The notes under the pieces: generated by a model | The model's input: only the letters and a program-made list of their open reading frames with translations | Database searches by the model: none | Told to the model about the DNA's origin: nothing | Program-made: the position numbers and the translations under genes | From: Cupriavidus sp. 2SB | Lineage (GTDB): Bacteria > Pseudomonadota > Gammaproteobacteria > Burkholderiales > Burkholderiaceae | Direction: 5' to 3' | DNA length: 39,141 bases | Assembly (NCBI RefSeq): GCF_005503625.1 | Contig: NZ_SCMX01000065.1 | Coordinates: 1 to 39,141 of the forward strand | Shown here: positions 16,720-24,793 of the stretch, in pieces | Numbering within the stretch: position 1 is the first letter of the stretch | Layout of the letters: every line of letters begins with the position of its first letter

Positions 16720-17262
16720 TCAGCAGGCATCCGCCTCGCGGAGCCTCTTGCCAGCCTTGTCTTTCGCCGACAGTATCGGCGTCACGTCGCCCGGCCATGC
16801 GATGGCCAGGTCAGGATCGTCCCAGGCGATGCACCGCTCGAATTGCGGTGCGTAATAGTCGGTGGTCTTGTAGAGGAAATCAGCACTCTCGCTTAGCACG
16901 AGGAACCCATGCGCAAAACCGGGCGGCACCCAGAACTGGCGTTGGTTTTCCTCGCTCAGTTCCGCGCCGACCCACTGGCCGAAATGAGGCGAAGCCGGAC
17001 GAACATCCACGGCCACGTCAAACACCGCGCCACGCACCACGCGGACCAGCTTGCCCTGCGGCTGCTGGACCTGATAATGCAAGCCGCGCAGCACGCCCCT
17101 GGCACTACGGCTGTGGTTGTCCTGCACGAAGCCGACATTGAGGCCCGTTGCTGCGTCGAAAGCCTTCTGATTGAAGCTCTCGAAGAAGAATCCGCGCTCG
17201 TCGCCGAATACTTTCGGCTCCAGAATCAGGACTTCCGGAATAGATGTGGCGATGACATTCAC
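16720..17262 (-). CDS. rfbC: dTDP-4-dehydrorhamnose 3,5-epimerase
   Basis: This 180-residue cupin enzyme carries out step three of dTDP-L-rhamnose synthesis, epimerising C3 and C5 of dTDP-4-keto-6-deoxyglucose. DERGFFFESF (21-30), QDNHSRS (47-53), GVLRGLHYQ with catalytic His62 (56-64), KLVRVVRGAVFDVAVD (71-86) and PGFAHGF (114-120) are all present. The length is that of typical RmlC. The start overlaps the rfbA stop as ATGA. It is the last of the four rhamnose genes, and wzx follows after 64 bases. Also known as rmlC. Confidence 0.97.
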   Translation of the reverse strand: MNVIATSIPEVLILEPKVFGDERGFFFESFNQKAFDAATGLNVGFVQDNHSRSARGVLRGLHYQVQQPQGKLVRVVRGAVFDVAVDVRPASPHFGQWVGAELSEENQRQFWVPPGFAHGFLVLSESADFLYKTTDYYAPQFERCIAWDDPDLAIAWPGDVTPILSAKDKAGKRLREADAC

Positions 17263-18140
17263 GAGGGCACCCCATCCTTGAGCAGGCGCAACATATATTG
17301 CCCGTATGTGCTTTTTGCCAACGGCTGCGCCAGCCTTTCGAAAGCCTCCGCATCAATGAAACCCTGGCGCCACGCAATCTCCTCAATACAAGCGATTTTC
17401 AGTCCCTGTCGATGCTCCAGCGTGGCGATGAACTGTCCTGCGTCCAGCAGGCTTTCATGCGTGCCTGTATCGAGCCACGCGAATCCGCGCTGCATGATCT
17501 GCACGTTGAGCTGACCGCGGTCTAGATAGGCCTGGTTGACTGCAGTGATTTCCAACTCGCCGCGCGCGCTGGGTTTGACCGCCTTGGCAATATCGATCAC
17601 GTCATTATCGTAGAAATACAGCCCGGTCACCGCGAAGTTGCTCTTCGGGGTCTTTGGCTTTTCTTCGACGGATACGGCTTTGCCGGACTTGTCGAATGCT
17701 ACCACGCCATATCGCTCGGGATCTGTAACGTGATAGGCAAATACGGTGGCACCTTCACTCTGCTGGTCTGCGTCATGCAGCAAGCCCTGCAGATCGTGCC
17801 CGTAGAAGATGTTATCGCCCAGCACCAGAGCGCTCGGCGCGTTGCCGATAAAGTTCTCGCCTATGGTGAATGCCTGTGCAAGGCCATCGGGACTCGGCTG
17901 CACTGCGTATTGCAGGTTGATGCCAAGTGAGCTGCCGTCACCCAGCAGATCGGCGAAACGCGACGTATCTTCCGGCGTCGAGATAATCAGGATGTCACGA
18001 ATGCCCGCCAACATCAGTGTAGAGAGCGGGTAATAGATCATCGGCTTGTCGTAAACGGGCAATAGCTGTTTCGACAAAGATTTGGTGATCGGATAGAGCC
18101 GTGTGCCGGAACCTCCGGCCAGGATGATGCCTTTGCGCAT
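17259..18140 (-). CDS. rfbA: glucose-1-phosphate thymidylyltransferase
   Basis: This 293-residue nucleotidyltransferase makes dTDP-glucose from dTTP and glucose-1-phosphate, the first step of dTDP-L-rhamnose synthesis, and is usually feedback-inhibited by the end product. GGSGTRLYPIT (9-19), KPMIYYPLSTLMLAG, LGDNIFYG near residue 110 (metal-binding Asp), VEEKPKTPKSN and FAWLDTGTHESLLDA are the RmlA signatures. The length is standard. The gene begins 11 bases after rfbD and overlaps rfbC by four bases. Confidence 0.98.
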   Translation of the reverse strand: MRKGIILAGGSGTRLYPITKSLSKQLLPVYDKPMIYYPLSTLMLAGIRDILIISTPEDTSRFADLLGDGSSLGINLQYAVQPSPDGLAQAFTIGENFIGNAPSALVLGDNIFYGHDLQGLLHDADQQSEGATVFAYHVTDPERYGVVAFDKSGKAVSVEEKPKTPKSNFAVTGLYFYDNDVIDIAKAVKPSARGELEITAVNQAYLDRGQLNVQIMQRGFAWLDTGTHESLLDAGQFIATLEHRQGLKIACIEEIAWRQGFIDAEAFERLAQPLAKSTYGQYMLRLLKDGVPS

Positions 18141-18151
18141 GTAGATGTCCG

Positions 18152-19069
18152 TTACTGAACGATTTGGTCGAGCAGGTGGTGAACGCCCTGCTCCCAGCCG
18201 GGAAGATATATGCCGAAGGTTTCCCGCAGGCGCGTGGTATCGAGCCGAGAATTCGCGGGCCGCTGCGCGGGCAACGGGTACGCCGTCGCGGGTATTGCCT
18301 CCACCTGCTCCGGAGCCACTTTCAAGTCAACGCCGAGTTGCCGCGCGTAGCGCAGCACTTCTACGGCATAGCCATGCCAACTGGTCTCACCTGCGGCAGC
18401 CAGATGGTAGAGACCGGAGGGGAAGGCGTCGGGAGAAGCCGCCAACCAGTGTCGGGCAACAATCTGGGCGGTCACATCGGCAATCAGGCCGGCGGTGGTA
18501 GGCGCACCAAACTGGTCGGCGATCACGCGCAGGCTGTCGCGCTCGCTGGCCAGCCGCAGCATCGTCTTAGCGAAATTCCCGCCATGTGCGCCCGCCACCC
18601 AGCAAGTCCGCAATACCAGCGCATGCGCCCCCGATTCGGCAATGGCACGCTCTCCTGCAAGCTTGCTTTTGCCGTAGACCGATTGCGGATTGACTGCATC
18701 AGTCTCGACATAGGCCCCAATGCCCGTGCCATCGAACACGTAATCCGTGGAATAGTGAACCAGCAGACTGCCCAGTGCGCGCGCTTCCTCGCCGAGGACA
18801 CCAGTTGAAGTGCCATTGATCACGAACGCTCGCTCAGGTTCGCTTTCAGCCTTGTCCACTGCCGTGTAGGCCGCGGCATTGACGATGACGGCCGGGCGAA
18901 GATCTCGTACGATCTGCCGCACTCTCTCCGGCTGCGACAGATCACATGCCGCGCGATCGAGCGCAACCACGTTGCCGAGCGGTGCCAAGCTGCGGCGCAG
19001 CTCGAAACCGACCTGGCCGTTGCTTCCTGTTACAAGGATGGTGGGAGGCGAGGACAGCTTATTCGGCAT
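18152..19069 (-). CDS. rfbD: dTDP-4-dehydrorhamnose reductase
   Basis: This 305-residue short-chain dehydrogenase performs the final NAD(P)H-dependent reduction to dTDP-L-rhamnose. TGSNGQVGFEL (14-24) is the dinucleotide motif. NAAAYTAVDKAE (64-75), STDYVFDG (107-114) and the catalytic YGKSK (132-136) are present, as is the substrate-loop RPANSRLDT near the C-terminus. I chose ATG 19067-19069. The open frame extends upstream to 19228, but that stretch lies inside rfbB and encodes unrelated residues. The chosen start still overlaps the rfbB stop by 11 bases, so the two are probably coupled. Confidence 0.97.
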   Translation of the reverse strand: MPNKLSSPPTILVTGSNGQVGFELRRSLAPLGNVVALDRAACDLSQPERVRQIVRDLRPAVIVNAAAYTAVDKAESEPERAFVINGTSTGVLGEEARALGSLLVHYSTDYVFDGTGIGAYVETDAVNPQSVYGKSKLAGERAIAESGAHALVLRTCWVAGAHGGNFAKTMLRLASERDSLRVIADQFGAPTTAGLIADVTAQIVARHWLAASPDAFPSGLYHLAAAGETSWHGYAVEVLRYARQLGVDLKVAPEQVEAIPATAYPLPAQRPANSRLDTTRLRETFGIYLPGWEQGVHHLLDQIVQ

Positions 19070-20123
19070 ATTGCTTCGCCACCCAGTTCCGGTAATCCCC
19101 GGAAACAACGTCCTGCACCCATGCCTGGTTGTCGAGATACCACTGCAAGGTCTTGCGCAGGCCGGTTTCGAACGTATCGGCGGGCTTCCAGCCAAGTTCG
19201 CGCTCCAGCTTGCTCGCGTCGATTGCATAGCGGCGATCGTGGCCCGGCCGATCCTTCACGAACGTGATCTGGTCGCGGTAGGAACCCGTGGCCTTCGGGC
19301 TCAGTTCGTCGAGCAGGTCGCACAGCGTGTGCACCACATCGAGGTTGGACATCTCGTTCCATCCGCCCACGTTGTAGGTCTCGCCCAGCCGTCCCTTCGC
19401 CAATACCTCGCGAATCGCGCTGCAGTGATCGCGCACGTAGAGCCAGTCACGCACGTTCAGACCATCGCCATACACAGGCAGCGGCTTGCCGGCGAGGGCA
19501 TTGGTGATCATCAGCGGAATCAGCTTCTCGGGGAAGTGATACGGGCCGTAGTTGTTCGAGCAGTTCGTGGTGACGACGGGCAGCCCATACGTGTGGTGAT
19601 AGGCGCGGACGAGATGGTCCGACGCGGCCTTCGAGGCCGAGTAGGGGCTGTTTGGCGCGTAGGCGGTGGTCTCCGAGAACTGAGGGTCTGCAGGACCCAG
19701 CGATCCGAAGACTTCGTCGGTAGAGACGTGCAGGAAGCGGAAATTGGCCTTCGCGTCGCCATCGAGCCGGTTCCAGTAGGCACGCACGGCTTCGAGCAGC
19801 GTGAACGTTCCAACGATGTTGGTCTGGATGAAATCACCCGGCCCATGGATCGATCGATCGACATGGCTTTCCGCCGCGAAATGCAGCACGGCGCGCGGAG
19901 TGTGTTCGTCCAGCAAACGGTCCAGGGCGGCACGGTCGCAAATATCGGTCTGCGAGAAGACATGCCGGGCATCGCCCTCGAGCGAAGCCAGTGTCTTGAG
20001 GTTGCCTGCGTAGGTCAGCTTATCGACGTTGACCACGCCGTCTGCGCCCGGCTGTGCCAGCCAATCGAGGACAAAATTTGCCCCGATGAACCCAGCCCCG
20101 CCAGTGACAAGAATGTGCGACAA
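19059..20123 (-). CDS. rfbB: dTDP-glucose 4,6-dehydratase, with a TTG start codon
   Basis: This 354-residue NAD-dependent dehydratase converts dTDP-glucose to dTDP-4-keto-6-deoxyglucose. VTGGAGFIGANF (6-17), DKLTYAGNL (34-42), HFAAESHVDRS (81-91), the catalytic TDE (135-137) in VSTDEVFG, and YSASKAASD (Y161, K165) are all there. The start codon is TTG at 20121-20123. It is preceded by AGGGAG with a seven-base spacer, and MSHILVTGG begins exactly as the family does, so no ATG alternative is needed. It is the first gene of the long leftward operon, and this weak start codon may limit the first step. Also known as rmlB. Confidence 0.97.
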   Translation of the reverse strand: MSHILVTGGAGFIGANFVLDWLAQPGADGVVNVDKLTYAGNLKTLASLEGDARHVFSQTDICDRAALDRLLDEHTPRAVLHFAAESHVDRSIHGPGDFIQTNIVGTFTLLEAVRAYWNRLDGDAKANFRFLHVSTDEVFGSLGPADPQFSETTAYAPNSPYSASKAASDHLVRAYHHTYGLPVVTTNCSNNYGPYHFPEKLIPLMITNALAGKPLPVYGDGLNVRDWLYVRDHCSAIREVLAKGRLGETYNVGGWNEMSNLDVVHTLCDLLDELSPKATGSYRDQITFVKDRPGHDRRYAIDASKLERELGWKPADTFETGLRKTLQWYLDNQAWVQDVVSGDYRNWVAKQYAE

Positions 20124-20376
20124 AACTCTGCTCCCTACTTATCGATATGTTTCGAGTGCCCGACAATAGTCGGGTGTCCGCTTGTTCCAGTGGGGAATAG
20201 CGGCCCTTTTTTTCGTCCTATTGGAAGGTGGCGCTATTCTATCTGACCCCGCAGTCCATCCCGGCGGTGGAACTTAACTTTTTGTTGCGCCTTGTAACGA
20301 ATGGCAGAATCAATTATAGGTTCGGGAAAATCGTCACTTTTCCTAGCAGGCCTTTCAATATACCCAGCGCTTATAG
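20124..20376. promoter_or_regulatory. leader and divergent promoter region between rfbB and the apaH-type gene
   Basis: This 253-base AT-richer gap must hold the promoter of the O-antigen operon and that of the rightward apaH gene. On the minus strand a perfect TATAAT sits at 20313-20318 (plus strand ATTATA) and TAGAAT at 20236-20241; neither has a recognisable -35 at the right distance. On the plus strand TTGTAA (20292-20297) and TATAGG (20315-20320) are 17 bases apart, a fair sigma-70 match for apaH. The minus and plus -10 candidates overlap, which could make the promoters compete. No ops/JUMPstart element (GGCGGTAG on the minus strand) is present. Confidence 0.45.
20159..20174. other. inverted repeat in the rfbB leader
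   Basis: A perfect 6-base inverted repeat, CCCGAC and GTCGGG around a four-base AATA loop, lies 36 bases before the rfbB start codon in the presumed untranslated leader. No T-run follows on the minus strand. It could form an RNA hairpin that affects translation or elongation, or be a protein-binding site. Confidence 0.4.
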
Positions 20377-21228
20377 ATGTCCTTAAACCCTTCACCCCCC
20401 CCGGCCCCGTTTGCGATCGGTGACATTCAGGGGTGCGCCGCCTCCCTGAAACAGCTCATGACCAAGCTGCCGCCCAATGCGCCTCTGCGCTTCGTCGGCG
20501 ACCTTGTCAACCGGGGCCCAGCCTCCCTGGAAACCCTCCGAATCGTTGCCGGCCTTGGGCAGAACAGCCGCACGGTCCTAGGAAACCACGACATTCATCT
20601 GCTCGCCGTGGCGGCCGGAGTACGGAAAAAGGGCAAGTCCGACACCCTTGACGATATTCTCGCCGCAGCAGATTGTGACGTTTTAACAACTTGGTTACGA
20701 CATCAACCTTTAGCGATTCGAGAGCAAGACTTTCTGATTCTCCACGCCGGAGTGCTGCCCGAGTGGAGCGCCGACGAAGTCGTGGATCTGTCGCGCGAGG
20801 TCGAGGCCGAACTCCAAGGCAGCAACTGGCAGGGCTTTCTGGCGGACGTGTTTGGCAATGCTACTGACCGCTGGAAGAAAAGTCTGCGCGGTATCGAACG
20901 TCACCGAGCCATCGTCAACGCGCTGACGCGCTTGCGATTTTGCTCCGCCGACGGCGTCATGGACCTGAAAACCAAGGAAGGGCTCAACAACGCTCCGGCC
21001 GGTCTCATGCCATGGTTTGACGTACCAGATCGCAAGACCCGGGATGTCACGGTCGTATGTGGGCATTGGTCTACTCTTGGATTGTTGATGCGCTCCGACG
21101 TGATGGCCCTGGACACCGGCTGCGTCTGGGGCGGCAGGCTGTCTGCCGCGCGTCTGGTCGCCAACCCCGATGATCGCACCGTCGTCCAGGTGGATTGCCC
21201 GGAATACCGCGACCCGCTCAATTTATGA
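20377..21228 (+). CDS. apaH: symmetrical bis(5'-nucleosyl)-tetraphosphatase (ApaH)
   Basis: This 283-residue metallophosphatase hydrolyses diadenosine tetraphosphate (and Np4A RNA caps in relatives) to two ADP. The metal-binding signatures are in order: GDIQG (15-19), GDLVNRGP (41-48) and GNHD (69-72). Further along are ILHAGVLPEW and VVCGHWSTLG near the C-terminus and LDTGCVWGGRL at the end, as in ApaH. The length is normal. It is the only rightward gene between two leftward polysaccharide genes and ends one base before the stop codon of the Wzz-like gene (convergent). It is probably an independent housekeeping gene with its own promoter just upstream. Confidence 0.95.
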   Translation: MSLNPSPPPAPFAIGDIQGCAASLKQLMTKLPPNAPLRFVGDLVNRGPASLETLRIVAGLGQNSRTVLGNHDIHLLAVAAGVRKKGKSDTLDDILAAADCDVLTTWLRHQPLAIREQDFLILHAGVLPEWSADEVVDLSREVEAELQGSNWQGFLADVFGNATDRWKKSLRGIERHRAIVNALTRLRFCSADGVMDLKTKEGLNNAPAGLMPWFDVPDRKTRDVTVVCGHWSTLGLLMRSDVMALDTGCVWGGRLSAARLVANPDDRTVVQVDCPEYRDPLNL

Positions 21229-21229
21229 T

Positions 21230-22432
21230 TCAGCGCTGCATCCGTGCCCGGAGCGGAGCTTCGATGCTACGGCCAAACACTCGCTCGAACGCCACCACGG
21301 CCAATCCGGCAAATAAGCTGCCGAACACCAATGCCAGCACCAGCAGCACGAGGGGCCTCGGACCCGAGCGATGCTGGGGCTTTGTCGGCCCGAACGTGAA
21401 GCTAGTGCCTGTCACGTGCTTTGCCTGCAGCGATTCCAGGACGATCCTGATATTGTTGACGACTTCGCGCACCGGATCGTCATCAAGATTCGCCGTTTCA
21501 AATACCTCGATCTTCAAAGCCTTGAAGGCAGCCAGCATCGTCAGGCCCGTCGGCGCTGCAGCATCGATCTGATTGGCGCGGGTATAGAAGTCGAGGCGCA
21601 ATGCGTTCTGCGCGACATTGCGCTCGAGCGAGGCTACTGCAATACGGAGATCGGCGATATTAGACTCCGCTCCGATCAATTGGATGACAGGAGGCAGGTA
21701 GCGCGAGCTGTCAGTATCGGAAGAAAGCAACTGGCGAGGATCGTTGCGGGACGCTTCCGGATATTTCGCGGCGATGGATTTGAGCGCTTCAAATTTGCGG
21801 GTAGCGTCATCCAGCTCCAGCCGCTTGGCAATCAACTGATTGTCTAGCAATTGCTTCTGGGATCTAGCCGATGCCACGCCAGCCCGGATGCTCTGCAGGA
21901 GCTCAAGGCGCAGCATGCTGTCGCGCAAGTACTCCCCCATGAGTTGCACGCGCGCGGCGGCATCCTCTGCCGAACCAGCCGTGAACCTAATACCCAGACC
22001 GAGAACACTCGCAGCAAGCGGAGCCTTAGCCTCCGACAGATAGCGCAGATCTTCCTTCGAATAGGTCAGCGTGGTCCTGACCTGCTTCTGCATCATGCCG
22101 GACCCGATCTCTTGCAGTAGAAAGGAGGCATTGGGATCGTCCATCTGATTGTGGTACTGCAGGTATCGCAACAGGTTGGCCCTGTCTTCCAGTGCTGGAC
22201 GCTGGATGTTGAACTCGCTCAGAAGCCGGTTCGCCTGCAGAAAGCCCTCGCTCTGATATCCGCGAAATGCGAGAAAAAGCACGGCTACCAGAAGTGCCGT
22301 AGACAGTCCAGCCGTGAAAGAAAAGACCCAAATATGGGACTTAGTCCACGTCAGAACAATTTCGGTAACCTTTGTGAAGTCGGTCGACTGGCCGCCGGCC
22401 ACCTGCGATTCCTTCCCGCGCTCTGAATGCAT
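21230..22432 (-). CDS. wzz: Wzz-like polysaccharide chain-length regulator
   Basis: This 400-residue polysaccharide co-polymerase class protein is expected to set O-antigen chain length with Wzy. It has a cytoplasmic N-terminus, one membrane helix at about residues 34-56, and a long helical periplasmic domain. A second helix lies near the C-terminus (about 360-382) and is preceded by a proline-bearing stretch (GPTKPQHRSGPRP) typical of Wzz. There is no tyrosine kinase domain. The periplasmic part contains heptad-like segments (QKQLLDNQLIAKRLELDDATRKF). It lies outside the main operon, separated from rfbB by the oppositely oriented apaH gene, so it probably has its own promoter in the 180-base upstream gap. 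Sequence identity in this family is low, so the exact class is less certain than the topology. Confidence 0.82.
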   Translation of the reverse strand: MHSERGKESQVAGGQSTDFTKVTEIVLTWTKSHIWVFSFTAGLSTALLVAVLFLAFRGYQSEGFLQANRLLSEFNIQRPALEDRANLLRYLQYHNQMDDPNASFLLQEIGSGMMQKQVRTTLTYSKEDLRYLSEAKAPLAASVLGLGIRFTAGSAEDAAARVQLMGEYLRDSMLRLELLQSIRAGVASARSQKQLLDNQLIAKRLELDDATRKFEALKSIAAKYPEASRNDPRQLLSSDTDSSRYLPPVIQLIGAESNIADLRIAVASLERNVAQNALRLDFYTRANQIDAAAPTGLTMLAAFKALKIEVFETANLDDDPVREVVNNIRIVLESLQAKHVTGTSFTFGPTKPQHRSGPRPLVLLVLALVFGSLFAGLAVVAFERVFGRSIEAPLRARMQR

Positions 22433-22612
22433 TGCTCGTCAGAATTTGTGAGGTACATTGAAAACTACGTGCCCTCTTACAAACGACAAACAATACACTC
22501 GAAGTTTCGAAGCTGAAATATCGAGGAATACTGGAGTGGCGGAAGTTTGATACAACCCCAAGTCAGAGGATCGAGTTAGCGGTGGCCGCCTGGCGGAACA
22601 CCCATACGTTGC
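22433..22612. other. intergenic region upstream of wzz
   Basis: This 180-base gap lies between the Wzz-like gene and the end of the acyltransferase gene, both leftward. It is AT-richer near 22440-22550, where a wzz promoter would be expected, but I found no convincing -35/-10 pair. No terminator hairpin with a T-run follows the acyltransferase stop on the minus strand. Confidence 0.4.
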
Positions 22613-23437
22613 CTACGAAGCAGCCGTCAGACTTGCACCGAGGCCGTGATCAGGCGAATCAGTCGGCTGGAACGCCTGGGCGCGATCCCGAGCGCTGCCC
22701 TGATCCCCCGCGCTAAGACACACCACCACCTCCCGCGCCGCCTCCGCCAACTCCCTCCGGCTTGCCGAGTGCGCCATCAATTGCGGCCCAAACGTCAGCC
22801 GCGCCTTGATCGGCGGCGACCTCAGGATGGCGTCCAGGCACTGGCCTAGCGAGATATCGTCGATGTACGCCGGTGCCAGCGTTGGCTTGCCAGTCGCGGC
22901 GTCCACGTAGCTCAGCCCTGCCGGCTGCACCGGCAATCCGCCGGCGACGGGCGCCTGCATCAGGTTGGCGTGGAAGGGCAGCACGTGGCTGCCGTCCGTG
23001 GTGGTGCCTTCGGGAAACACGCAGACGAGGTCGCCCTGCTGCATGACCTCGGTGATGTGATGCAGCACACGGTGGGCATCGCGCTTTCGGCCACGTTCGA
23101 TGAAGATGGTGCCGGTCTTGTCGCAAAGCCACCCGACCACCGGCCAGCTACGGATTTCGGACTTGGCCACGAAGCGCACGGGTTGCCAGCTGTGGATCAC
23201 GTAGATATCGAGCCAGGAAATGTGGTTCGACACCAGCATGGCCCCACGCGGGGCGCCTTGCCCGGGCGGCAGGCCCTGCACCTCGACCTCGATGTTGCAG
23301 AGCGCCAGCAGCTTGCGCGACCAGGCCCGGATCAGGCGTTCACGGGTGTGAGTGTTTGCCCACGGGAAGACCGTGAGGCAAAGGAGCATCGCGTGCAACA
23401 GATGCAGCCCGAGTCGCAGCTTGCGTAACCAGATCAT
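22613..23437 (-). CDS. plsC: lysophospholipid (1-acyl-sn-glycerol-3-phosphate) acyltransferase family protein
   Basis: This 274-residue membrane-associated PlsC-family acyltransferase transfers an acyl chain to a lysophospholipid, most likely 1-acylglycerol-3-phosphate to give phosphatidic acid. It has an N-terminal hydrophobic helix (about residues 10-26). The catalytic HX4D motif is NHISWLD (71-77), followed by the FIERGRKRD block (112-120) and the substrate-binding FPEGTT (141-146). It is the last gene of the pyr operon, 40 bases after pyrC'. A related role in ornithine-lipid synthesis (OlsA) cannot be ruled out from sequence. The C-terminal 30 residues are hydrophilic and low in pattern. 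Confidence 0.9.
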   Translation of the reverse strand: MIWLRKLRLGLHLLHAMLLCLTVFPWANTHTRERLIRAWSRKLLALCNIEVEVQGLPPGQGAPRGAMLVSNHISWLDIYVIHSWQPVRFVAKSEIRSWPVVGWLCDKTGTIFIERGRKRDAHRVLHHITEVMQQGDLVCVFPEGTTTDGSHVLPFHANLMQAPVAGGLPVQPAGLSYVDAATGKPTLAPAYIDDISLGQCLDAILRSPPIKARLTFGPQLMAHSASRRELAEAAREVVVCLSAGDQGSARDRAQAFQPTDSPDHGLGASLTAAS

Positions 23438-23477
23438 CGTCGAATCCCGATCCTTGTTCAGCGCCTGGCGACTCGCT

Positions 23478-24752
23478 TCAGCGCTGCTCGTAGACGACCT
23501 GGCCGCCGACCAACGTCACTCGCACGCGCCCTTCCATCTCGTAGCCGAGCCATGGCGAGTTCTTGCCCTGGCTCTTCAACACATTGCGTTCCACCTTCCA
23601 GACCAGTTTCGGATCGAACACGCAGATATCTGCCGCGCCACCCGCTGCCAGGGCACCGGCCTGCAGGCCAGCCACGCGAGCAGGCTCACTGGTGATGCGA
23701 GCCAGCGCCTTGACCAGCGGCACCTTGTGCTCGGCGGCCCAGCGCAGCGTCAGCGGCAGCAGCAGTTCCAGCCCGGTTGCACCAGGCGTGGCCTCGGCGA
23801 ACGGCAGCAGCTTCTCGTCGTCGTCCACCGGCGTATGGTCGGAACACAATGCGTCGATGGTGCCATCGGCGAGCGCGGCAACGATCGCGTCGCGGTCCCG
23901 GCCACTACGCAGCGGCGGCGTGAAGCGCATCTGGCTGTTGAAGAAACCGATGTCCATGTCAGTCAGCGACACGTGGTGGATGTTCACGTCGCAAGTCACC
24001 GGCAGACCTTCCTTGCGCGCCTGACGGACGAGTTCCAGACCCGCGGCGGACGAGAGGCGGCACAGATGCACACGCGCGCCGGTGCTGCGCATCAGTTCGA
24101 AGATCGTATGCAGGCGCACCGTTTCGGAAATGACCGACACACCTGACAAACCCAGCCGCGACGCCACGGCGCCGCTCGCCGCCACGCCACCTCCCAGGAA
24201 CGGGTCTTCCGGACGCAGCCAGAGTGTGAAGCCGAACGTCTGGGCATACTGCATCGCGCGCAGCAGCACCTTCGTGTCCTGGATCGGCTCCTCAGCCTGG
24301 CTGAAGCCCACGCAGCCGGCCTCGGTCAGTTGGCCCATCTCCGTCAGCGTCGTGCCCTTCAGCCCCACGGTCAGTGCACCCAGCGGATGCACGTGCGTCT
24401 GGTTCAGCTTGCGCGCGCGATACTTGAGCATCTCGACCAGGCCCGGTTCATCGAGTACCGGATCGGTATCGGGCGGACAGATCAGGCTGGTGACACCCCC
24501 CGCCGATGCCGCAGCCACTTCGGATTCCAGCGTCGCCTTGTGTTCGAAGCCCGGCTCACGCAGTCGTGCGGAGAGATCGACCAGACCCGGGCACACGATC
24601 AGGCCGCGTGCGTCGATGGTCTTGTTGGCATGGAAATCGGCGGGCGCCTTGCCGACGCCCACCACCTTGCCGGCGGCAATGAACAGGTCCTGCTCGGCGT
24701 CTAGGTTTGCGGCCGGATCGATCAGGCGGCCACCCTGGATGTGAATCTTCAT
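23478..24752 (-). CDS. pyrC': dihydroorotase-like protein lacking metal ligands (non-catalytic PyrC')
   Basis: This 424-residue amidohydrolase-fold protein aligns with class I dihydroorotases. The metal-binding HxH, normally in VDLHxHLREPG, reads VDLSARLREPG (58-68), with Ser61 and Arg63 in place of both histidines. The later ligands also look lost: GFSQAEEPI replaces the usual Asp-bearing segment, LRPED lacks the histidine, and VHLCRLSS has Arg for His. Only the Asp in CSDHTP remains. It therefore cannot bind the usual zinc pair. In Pseudomonas such a PyrC' is a structural subunit needed by aspartate transcarbamoylase, and its gene directly follows pyrB, as here. A functional dihydroorotase must be encoded elsewhere. 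I chose ATG 24750-24752 (MKIHIQGGRLID); a GTG at 24789-24791 would add 13 residues. Confidence 0.93.
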   Translation of the reverse strand: MKIHIQGGRLIDPAANLDAEQDLFIAAGKVVGVGKAPADFHANKTIDARGLIVCPGLVDLSARLREPGFEHKATLESEVAAASAGGVTSLICPPDTDPVLDEPGLVEMLKYRARKLNQTHVHPLGALTVGLKGTTLTEMGQLTEAGCVGFSQAEEPIQDTKVLLRAMQYAQTFGFTLWLRPEDPFLGGGVAASGAVASRLGLSGVSVISETVRLHTIFELMRSTGARVHLCRLSSAAGLELVRQARKEGLPVTCDVNIHHVSLTDMDIGFFNSQMRFTPPLRSGRDRDAIVAALADGTIDALCSDHTPVDDDEKLLPFAEATPGATGLELLLPLTLRWAAEHKVPLVKALARITSEPARVAGLQAGALAAGGAADICVFDPKLVWKVERNVLKSQGKNSPWLGYEMEGRVRVTLVGGQVVYEQR

Positions 24753-24793
24753 GTTGTCTTGCGCTGTACGGTTCGTTGTATCCAAGGTCACGC

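Noticed and set aside
18879..20246. 455-codon plus-strand frame opposite rfbD and rfbB
   Set aside because: Both rhamnose genes are certain from their motifs; the antisense frame has none.
20263..20270. GGCGGTGG resembling the ops element of O-antigen operons
   Set aside because: It differs from GGCGGTAG and lies on the plus strand, pointing away from the O-antigen operon.
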